A DNA stretch of 64,000 nt, taken from positions 3,348,001 to 3,412,000 of the forward strand of contig NZ_CP026538.1 of NCBI RefSeq assembly GCF_004135975.1, written 5' to 3'. Under the pieces are notes generated by a model. The model was given only the letters and a program-made list of their open reading frames with translations, made no database searches and was not told the DNA's origin. Position numbers and translations under genes: made by a program. Source of the stretch: Solidesulfovibrio carbinolicus. Lineage in GTDB: Bacteria > Desulfobacterota > Desulfovibrionia > Desulfovibrionales > Desulfovibrionaceae. Shown piece after piece: positions 58,288 through 64,000 of this stretch (its first letter is position 1; every line of letters starts with the position of its first letter).

Positions 58288-59016
58288 CTACCCGCCCAGA
58301 TAGGCCTTTTTCACTTCCGGGTCGTGCTTGAGCTCCTCGGCCGTGCCCGAGGTCTTGATCTCGCCGGTGTCCAGCACGTAGCCCCGGTGGGCAAAATTGA
58401 GCGCCACCTTGGCGTTTTGCTCGATGAGCAAAATGGTCAGCCCCAGCTCATTGAGTTTTTTGAGCGTGCGGAACATCTCGTACATCAAAAGCGGAGCCAG
58501 CCCCATGCTCGGTTCGTCGAGCAGAATGAAGTCGCAGCCGGTCATGATGGCCCGGCCCACGGCCAGCATCTGCTGCTCGCCGCCGGACAGCGACTCGCTG
58601 CGCTGCTTGCGCCGCTCGGACATGCGCGGGAAAAGCGACAGCACCCGGTCGAGGTCGCGGGCGATGGCCTCTTCCCCGTCCTTGCGGGCGTAGGTGGCCA
58701 GGATGAGATTCTCCATGACAGTCAGGTTGCCGAAAATCCGCCGGCCTTCGGGAGAGAGGTCCATGTGGAGCTTGCGCACCACGTCGTGGGTCTCCCAGCC
58801 GAGGATGGACTGGCCTTCATAGAGGATGTCGCCCTCGACGACCTTGGGGGCCTCGGGAGGCGGCAGGCGCATGATGGACAGGAGCGTGGTGGTCTTGCCG
58901 GCCCCGTTGGCGCCGATGAGCGTGACGATCTCGCCCCGGTTGACGTGGAAGGAGATGCCGTGAAGGGCTTCGATATTGCCGTATTTAACCCGCAGGTTTT
59001 GGACGGAGAGCAGCAT
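58288..59016 (-). CDS. livF: Branched-chain amino-acid ABC transporter ATPase
   Basis: 242 residues. Walker A GANGAGKTTTL, signature LSGGEQQMLAVG, Walker B FILLDEPSMGLAP. The LivF-type end (DTGEIKTSGTAEELKHDPEVKKAYLGG) is clear. ATG 59016 overlaps the livG stop by one base. Works with LivG, LivH, LivM and LivK in uptake of Leu, Ile and Val. Confidence 0.95.
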   Translation of the reverse strand: MLLSVQNLRVKYGNIEALHGISFHVNRGEIVTLIGANGAGKTTTLLSIMRLPPPEAPKVVEGDILYEGQSILGWETHDVVRKLHMDLSPEGRRIFGNLTVMENLILATYARKDGEEAIARDLDRVLSLFPRMSERRKQRSESLSGGEQQMLAVGRAIMTGCDFILLDEPSMGLAPLLMYEMFRTLKKLNELGLTILLIEQNAKVALNFAHRGYVLDTGEIKTSGTAEELKHDPEVKKAYLGG

Positions 59017-59783
59017 CAGATTGTATCGTCTCCCAGGTAGGCTTTGATGACGTCGGGGTTGTTCTGGATGGCCTCGGGCGTGCCCTCGGCGATGGTGGCC
59101 CCGAAATCGATGACCTTGATCCAGGAACACAGGGACATGACCACGTCCATCTGGTGTTCGATCATCCAGATGGCGATGCCGTAGTCCCTATGGATGTCGC
59201 CGATGAGCTTGATCAGCCCCTCGACGTCGGCCGAGTTGAGGCCGGCGGCCGGCTCGTCGAGCATGAGGAGCTTGGGCTTGATGGACAGGGCCCGGGCGAT
59301 CTCCACCAGGCGTTGCACGCCGTAGGGCAGGTTTTTCGGCAGCTCGCTTGCCACCTCGGCCAGGCCCAGGCGGGAGAGCACCTCCATGGCGTGGTCCTCG
59401 ATGTCGCGCTCGCGCTGCATGTAGCGCGGGGTTCGCAGGAAGCAGTCGAAAAGCCCGTAGCCCAGGGCGTGGTGCTGGGCGATGCGGATATTGTCCAGCA
59501 CGGTCATCTCGAACCACAAGCGGATGTTCTGGAAGGTCCGGGCGATGCCGCGCGAGGTCACCTGATGGGGCTTTAGGCCCTTGATGGACTGGCCGTCGAA
59601 GATGATCTCGCCGCGCGTGGGCTTGTAAAAGCCGCTGACAAGGTTGAACACCGTGGTCTTGCCCGCGCCGTTGGGGCCGATAAGCGCCGCCATCTGGCCC
59701 TGCTCCAGGGCCACCGTGAACTCCGACACGGCGCACAGCCCGCCGAAGTACTGGGTCATTTCCTTTACGTCGAGAAGCGCCAC
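59016..59783 (-). CDS. livG: Branched-chain amino-acid ABC transporter ATPase
   Basis: 255 residues. Walker A GPNGAGKTTVF, LivG-specific insert (TSRGIARTFQNIRLWFEMTVLDNIRIAQH), signature LPYGVQRLVEIARAL in place of LSGGQ as usual in LivG, Walker B LLMLDEPAAGLN. Start GTG 59783 with AGGGG seven bases upstream, three bases after livM. Confidence 0.95.
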   Translation of the reverse strand: MALLDVKEMTQYFGGLCAVSEFTVALEQGQMAALIGPNGAGKTTVFNLVSGFYKPTRGEIIFDGQSIKGLKPHQVTSRGIARTFQNIRLWFEMTVLDNIRIAQHHALGYGLFDCFLRTPRYMQRERDIEDHAMEVLSRLGLAEVASELPKNLPYGVQRLVEIARALSIKPKLLMLDEPAAGLNSADVEGLIKLIGDIHRDYGIAIWMIEHQMDVVMSLCSWIKVIDFGATIAEGTPEAIQNNPDVIKAYLGDDTI

Positions 59784-59786
59784 GGC

Positions 59787-60866
59787 CTACCCCTTGAACT
59801 TGTAGAATTTGCGAAGCCCGGGAAACACGTCGGCCAGTTCGCGACGCCCCATGATGCCCTCGGGGCGAAACTGCATGAGAAGGACCAGCAGCAACGGAAT
59901 GACCACCCATTTCCAGACCTGGGTCACCTCGTAAGAATCCGGGATGACCGAGATGTAGTGCAAAAAGGTGTTGAGGAAGCCGAACGCGTCGCGCAGGTAT
60001 TCGATCAAAAGCGTCATGAGGATGGCGGCCAGCACCGAGCCGGAAAGCGACCCCATGCCGCCGAGATAGACCATGACCATGATCTCGGTGGATTTGAGGA
60101 TCGTAAACGTGCCCGGGTTCACGTAGCCCAGGATGTGGGCGAAAAGCCCGCCGGCCAGGCCGGCCAGGCCGCAGGAGACCATGAAGGCCACGAGTTTGAC
60201 CCGGTCGGTGTTGACGCTCATGATTTCGGCCGCGATCTCGTCCTGGCAGATGGCGTCCACGCCCTTGCCGAAGGTCGAGTAAATAAAGCGCCGGATGAGC
60301 CAGACGGAAAAGACCGTGCCGACAAACACCCAGATCAGAATCCAGGGCAGGTTTATGGTCTCGTTCATGGCGCTCATGACCGCGCTCATGCCCATGAAGC
60401 CGCGCGCGCCGCCGATGGCCCCGATGTTCTCGATGGTGGACTTGACGATGTAGGCGGCGGCGATGGTGATGATGGCCAGGTAGTCGCCCCGGGTCTTAAA
60501 CGACGGGATGGCGACCAGAAGCCCGACCAGGGAGGCGGCCAGGGCTCCGGCTATCAGCACCAGCGGGAAAAGCCACACGGCCGCCGCCGGGCCGATGAGC
60601 GGCTCGCCGAAGACCTGGCTTTTGGTGAAAAGCGCCACGGACAAAAGCGAGGACACGTAGGCCCCGACGGCCATGAAGCCGGCATGGCCGCAGGAGAACT
60701 CGCCCATGTTGCCGTTGATGATATTGAGGCTCGTGGCCAGGATGATGTTGACGCCCATGAACATGAGCACGGACTGCCAGTAGACGTTGAGGGCTCCGGT
60801 GCCGGCGGCCCAGAGCAGAACCCCGAAAAGACAGGCCAGCAAGGCGGGCACGGTCAGGCGCTGCAT
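59787..60866 (-). CDS. livM: Branched-chain amino-acid ABC transporter permease
   Basis: 359 residues, about nine helices. LivM motifs SFKTRGDYLAIITIAAAYI, NIGAIGGARGFMGM and GYVNPGTFTILKSTEIMVMVYLGGMGSLSGSVLAA. ATG 60866 is chosen because AGGGGG is 7 bases upstream; ATG six bases earlier is too close. Confidence 0.94.
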   Translation of the reverse strand: MQRLTVPALLACLFGVLLWAAGTGALNVYWQSVLMFMGVNIILATSLNIINGNMGEFSCGHAGFMAVGAYVSSLLSVALFTKSQVFGEPLIGPAAAVWLFPLVLIAGALAASLVGLLVAIPSFKTRGDYLAIITIAAAYIVKSTIENIGAIGGARGFMGMSAVMSAMNETINLPWILIWVFVGTVFSVWLIRRFIYSTFGKGVDAICQDEIAAEIMSVNTDRVKLVAFMVSCGLAGLAGGLFAHILGYVNPGTFTILKSTEIMVMVYLGGMGSLSGSVLAAILMTLLIEYLRDAFGFLNTFLHYISVIPDSYEVTQVWKWVVIPLLLVLLMQFRPEGIMGRRELADVFPGLRKFYKFKG

Positions 60867-60887
60867 ACTCATTCCCCCTTGCGAGCC

Positions 60888-61811
60888 TTAAATTTTGGTC
60901 CGCCGGGCCACGCCGAAGAGGCCGGTGGGCCGGATGGACAGGATGAGGAGCAAAATCGAGAAGGCAATGAGGTCGCGGTAGGTGGAGGGGAAAAACGCCA
61001 CCACCATGATTTCGACGAACCCCAGCAAAAACCCGCCGGCAAAAGCTCCGGCAATGGAGCCGATGCCGCCGACCACGGCCGCGATGAAGGCCTTCCAGCC
61101 AATGAGCGCCCCCATGTAGGGGTCGATGACCGGGTAGGTCATGGCGAAAAACAGGCCGGCCAGACCGGCGAAGCCGGAGCCGAGCACGAAGGTGAAGACG
61201 ATGACCGTGTCGGCCGGGATGCCCATGAGCGGCACGGCGAACCGGTCATAGGAGATGGCCCGCATGGCCATGCCGATCTTGGTGCGCGTCACGATAAAAT
61301 GCAGCAACAAAAAGGACAGGATGGCCACGCCGATGACCATGAGCTTGATGTTGGTGACCGTGACGCCGAAAATCTCGAAGACCTTGATGGGCACCAGGGT
61401 GGGAAAGCTTTTGCGGCTGGCCCCAAGCAGCGCCAGGTTGCCGTTTTCCAGGATAAGCCCGCACATGAGCGCCGTGATGACGACGTAGAGGCGGTTGACG
61501 CCCTTGCGCCGCAGCGGCCGGTAGGCGATGCGCTCCAGGGTGACGCCGACCACGGCGGTGAGGACCATGGTGAGGGGGACGGCCACAGCCAGCACCATCC
61601 AGCCGGGCAGGCCGGCGAAGACGCCGAACTTGCCGAGCAGGAACATGCAGCAGTAAAAGGCGATGTAGGCCCCGACCATGAAAATGTCGCCATGGGCGAA
61701 GTTGATCAGCAACAAAACGCCGTAGACCAGGCAGTAGCCCAGGGCAATAAGGGAATAAAAGCTCCCCCACTGCAAGGCGTTTAGAATGTTTTGCAGGAAG
61801 CTCTGGAGCAA
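60888..61811 (-). CDS. livH: Branched-chain amino-acid ABC transporter permease
   Basis: 307 residues, about eight helices. LivH signature GSFYSLIALGYCLVYGVLLLINFAHGDIFMVGAY and the late YMGALIGWKAFIAAVVGGIGSIAGA. Start TTG 61811 (AGGGGG six bases upstream) gives LQSFLQNILNALQWGS, matching known LivH starts. A 28-bp palindrome separates it from livK. Confidence 0.94.
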   Translation of the reverse strand: MLQSFLQNILNALQWGSFYSLIALGYCLVYGVLLLINFAHGDIFMVGAYIAFYCCMFLLGKFGVFAGLPGWMVLAVAVPLTMVLTAVVGVTLERIAYRPLRRKGVNRLYVVITALMCGLILENGNLALLGASRKSFPTLVPIKVFEIFGVTVTNIKLMVIGVAILSFLLLHFIVTRTKIGMAMRAISYDRFAVPLMGIPADTVIVFTFVLGSGFAGLAGLFFAMTYPVIDPYMGALIGWKAFIAAVVGGIGSIAGAFAGGFLLGFVEIMVVAFFPSTYRDLIAFSILLLILSIRPTGLFGVARRTKI

Positions 61812-61843
61812 CGGGGACCCCCTTTCGGCGCATCGTTGGGGAA

Positions 61844-61871
61844 GCGCGGCCCGGAAGCTTCCGGGCCGCGC
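61844..61871 (-). promoter_or_regulatory. Perfect 28-bp palindrome between livK and livH
   Basis: Arms of 14 bases (GCGCGGCCCGGAAG and its complement) with no loop bases, 21 bases after the livK stop. No T-run follows, so it is more likely an mRNA-stabilising or attenuating hairpin than a terminator. Confidence 0.65.
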
Positions 61872-61892
61872 CAAGGTTCACGGAACTTCCGT

Positions 61893-63059
61893 CTACGGGC
61901 AGACGGACTTGTAGAAGGCGAACTTGCCGGCGTCGTCGATCTTGACCACCACGGCGCACTTGATGGGGTCGTGGTCGCCGGTGGCGGGATAGGACATGTT
62001 GCCGGTGATGCCTTCAAACTTCTTGATGCCGGCCATGGCCTTCATGAGGGCCTCGCGGTCCTTGGCCAGATCGCCGGACATGGGGCCGGCGGCCTGCAGG
62101 GCGGCGAGCATCAGGTTGGCGCTGTCCCAGGTCAGGGCGGCGACGTCGTCGGGGGTCTTCTTGTAGAGCTTGGTGTACTCGTCGATGAATTCCTTGGTCT
62201 TGCCCTGGGCGCCGGCGGCGGCGTAGTGGGTGACGAAGAAAAAGCCCTTGCAGTTGTCGCCGCAAAGGCCCATCAGGTCGCCCGAACCCCAGGAATCGGA
62301 GCCGAGCACGGGCTTGTTGAAGCCCAGGGACTTGGCCTGCTGCACGATCAGCGGCACTTCGTTGTAGTACTGGGGAACGAACAGCACTTCGGCGCCGGAC
62401 TTGGCGATGTTGGTCAGCTGGGCCGAGAAGTCCACGTCCTTGGTGGTGAAGGTCTCGAAGGCGACCACCGAGCCGGGGCCGTTGATCTTTTCAAAGGCGG
62501 CCTTGAAGTCCTCGGCCAGGCCCTTGGGATAGTCGGAGGCGATGTCGTAGAGCACGGCGGCCTTTTTGGCCTTGAACTCTTCGCTGGCGAACTTGGCGGC
62601 GGTGGGGCCCTGGAAGGTGTCCAGGAAGCAGCCGCGGAAAACGTAGGGGCGGTTCTTGGTGGTGTTGGGGTTGGTGGACCAGGGAGCCATCATGGGGGTC
62701 TTCAGCTCATTGGCGGCTTCGGCGGCGGGCACGGCCTGCTTGCTGGACTGGGGGCCAACCATGCCAATGACGCCGTCCTGGGTGATGAGCTTTCTCGTGG
62801 CGGACAGAGCGGATTCGGCCTTGGACTCGTTGTCTTCATAGATGAATTCGACTTTGTAGGTTTTGTCGCCCACTTTCAGGCCGCCGGCGTCGTTGATCTT
62901 CTTCTTGAGCATCTCGGCCGCGTTCTTGGACGACTCGCCGACGTCAGGGATGTCGCCGGTCAGCGGGATGTTGAAACCCAGTTTGACGGTGTCGGCCGCC
63001 CGGACCGGCGAAGCCAGGCCCAGAACGCAAAAAAGGGCAATCAGCCAGGACCTTTTCAT
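61893..63059 (-). CDS. livK: Branched-chain amino-acid periplasmic-binding protein
   Basis: 388 residues. Signal peptide (RSWLIALFCVLGLASPVRA-A), then a type 1 binding fold (VKLGFNIPLTGDIPDVGESSKNAAEML ... VIGMVGPQSSKQAVPAA). Cys pair LCGDNC is within the second lobe. First gene of livKHMGF. CAGGAGG precedes the ATG. Confidence 0.94.
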   Translation of the reverse strand: MKRSWLIALFCVLGLASPVRAADTVKLGFNIPLTGDIPDVGESSKNAAEMLKKKINDAGGLKVGDKTYKVEFIYEDNESKAESALSATRKLITQDGVIGMVGPQSSKQAVPAAEAANELKTPMMAPWSTNPNTTKNRPYVFRGCFLDTFQGPTAAKFASEEFKAKKAAVLYDIASDYPKGLAEDFKAAFEKINGPGSVVAFETFTTKDVDFSAQLTNIAKSGAEVLFVPQYYNEVPLIVQQAKSLGFNKPVLGSDSWGSGDLMGLCGDNCKGFFFVTHYAAAGAQGKTKEFIDEYTKLYKKTPDDVAALTWDSANLMLAALQAAGPMSGDLAKDREALMKAMAGIKKFEGITGNMSYPATGDHDPIKCAVVVKIDDAGKFAFYKSVCP

Positions 63060-63503
63060 GAACGCCTCCTGTTTGCAGTCGATTTCAAGTACTTACACCT
63101 TGACTCCAAGACACGGTCTATAGCGCAAGTCCAGATTGAAGGGAATCCCCCGGACCCGGCGTCCAACATTTTTGTGAAACGTCCGATGACGGGACGAATC
63201 ATCATTCAACTGGAATTATTGTACTTTCTCAAAAAGCTTGGCAAAGGCTGCAAACCCGGCTTTGCCCAACTCCGCCCCGTGCCCGGTTTTCCGGAACCGG
63301 CCGAAAAACCGCCGGCTTCGGCCAAGCCCCCGGCAGAAGCCGGCAACGGGCCGTGGGACCACGTGTCAGTAAAATAAATTTCAGATTTTGACAATATTGT
63401 CCGAACATTCTTTGCTGACTCCCCGCTGGCGTCGGAAGGCGTTCTGGGCTATGCCCTTTTTCCCGGTTTTTCCGGCCAAGAAACCGCAAAAGGACCACAA
63501 ATC
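63060..63503. other. Divergent intergenic region livK / purU
   Basis: 444 bases. From left: the livK promoter area with a CAAG-N9-CTTG repeat; two stems, GGCAAAG/CTTTGCC (63239-63267), which on the minus strand is followed by CTTTTTG and looks like an attenuator, and GCCGGCTT/AAGCCGGC (63311-63344). At 63390-63401 is the perfect palindrome GACAATATTGTC, overlapping TTGACA of a possible purU promoter. No gene seen. Confidence 0.5.
63390..63401. promoter_or_regulatory. Palindrome in the purU promoter region
   Basis: GACAATATTGTC is a perfect 12-bp palindrome overlapping TTGACA (63389-63394). TTTGCT 17 bases on would be a weak -10. Position suits a repressor of purU; the regulator is unknown. 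Confidence 0.4.
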
Positions 63504-64000
63504 ATGTCCGCCACCGCCCGACTGCGCATCACCTGCCCCGACCGGCCCGGCATCGTCTCCGCCGTGACCACGTTTCTGTACACCCACGGGGCCAACATCA
63601 TCGACCTCGACCAGCACTCCACCGATCCCGAGGGCGGCACATTTTTCATGCGCCTGGAATTCTACACGCCCTACATCGACGTGTCCCGGGCCGCCCTGGA
63701 GGCCGCCTTTGGCGAGGTGGTGGGCAACCGCTTCGACATGGACTGGCGGCTATCCTACTCCGACGTGCCCAAGCGCGTGGCCGTGCTGGTGTCGCGCCAC
63801 GACCACTGCCTGATGGAGCTTTTGTGGCGCTATGCCCGCAAGGAGCTGCCCTGCGACATCGCCATGGTCATCGGCAACCACGAGGACCCGCGCGAGGCCG
63901 TGGAAGGCTTCGGCGTGCCCTACCACTGCGTGCCGGTGGGCGACGGCGGCATGGCCGAGGCCGAGGCCCGCATGGCCGAACTGCTCGGGACCGGCGTGGA
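63504..64000 (+). CDS. purU: Formyltetrahydrofolate deformylase, N-terminal part
   Basis: The first 165 residues are in the window; the gene runs off the right edge. An N-terminal ACT domain (ARLRITCPDRPGIVSAVTTFLYTHGANIIDLDQH) and the start of the formyltransferase-like domain (KRVAVLVSRHDHCLMELLWRYARKELPCDIAMVIGNHED) match PurU, which releases formate from formyl-THF. AAGGA precedes ATG 63504 at a rather long distance. Catalytic residues lie beyond the window. Confidence 0.93.
   Translation, partial: MSATARLRITCPDRPGIVSAVTTFLYTHGANIIDLDQHSTDPEGGTFFMRLEFYTPYIDVSRAALEAAFGEVVGNRFDMDWRLSYSDVPKRVAVLVSRHDHCLMELLWRYARKELPCDIAMVIGNHEDPREAVEGFGVPYHCVPVGDGGMAEAEARMAELLGTGV

Overview
The window is a high-GC chromosomal segment that looks like a sulfate reducer of the Desulfovibrionaceae (Solidesulfovibrio/Desulfovibrio type). 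The main clues are a 16-haem HmcA cytochrome followed by the Tat-exported HmcB start, a regulator of the tungstate-responsive TunR type, a tungstate ABC transporter with MobB, a selenium-metabolism-type LysR, and a haem-motif sensor kinase. The genus assignment is inference; no 16S rRNA gene is present.

Left part (1-8 kb): the hmc operon runs leftward out of the window. Divergent from it is a catalytically dead tyrosine-recombinase/TOBE regulator preceded by two matching 30-bp dyads, then a membrane sensor kinase with two haem-binding motifs and two single-domain response regulators. A chain of hairpins ending in a strong terminator follows at 6.8-7.0 kb. Next come a small gene under a Fur-like palindrome, an EmrE-type pump, and a cadR/cadA metal-efflux pair with a ZntR-like operator.

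11-25 kb: a minus-strand gene string, motA-motB-PilZ-biotin carboxylase-fused carboxyltransferase-biotinyl protein-hypothetical-ssb, places a flagellar stator and a divergent acyl-CoA carboxylase in one row. Then follow a purine nucleoside phosphorylase, a PqqD-like pair, a PII protein, a CBS/HPP pair, a TrmB/GNAT pair and a YgjV-like protein. Seven copies of a two-hairpin intergenic element are scattered only through this half; six sit just 3' of a gene and point with it.

25-34 kb: an orphan sensor kinase, mobB, tupCBA, and a single flagellin with two sigma-28-type promoters exactly 200 bp apart. An AT-rich sulfotransferase gene and a LysR regulator follow.

34-53 kb: the str-S10-spc-alpha ribosomal superoperon, all on the minus strand from rpsL to rplQ, without infA or adk. 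It includes fusA, tuf, secY, map and rpoA, with a strong promoter before rpsL, a terminator after rplQ, and a 184-base structured leader before rpsD.

53-64 kb: an outer-membrane barrel protein, a small coiled-coil protein, DagK, a Thr/Ser-rich repeat protein, two AT-richer unknown genes (one membrane, one periplasmic), a complete livKHMGF branched-chain amino-acid transporter, and the start of purU. In both ABC operons (tup and liv) a long perfect hairpin lies immediately 3' of the binding-protein gene, which fits selective stabilisation of that message.
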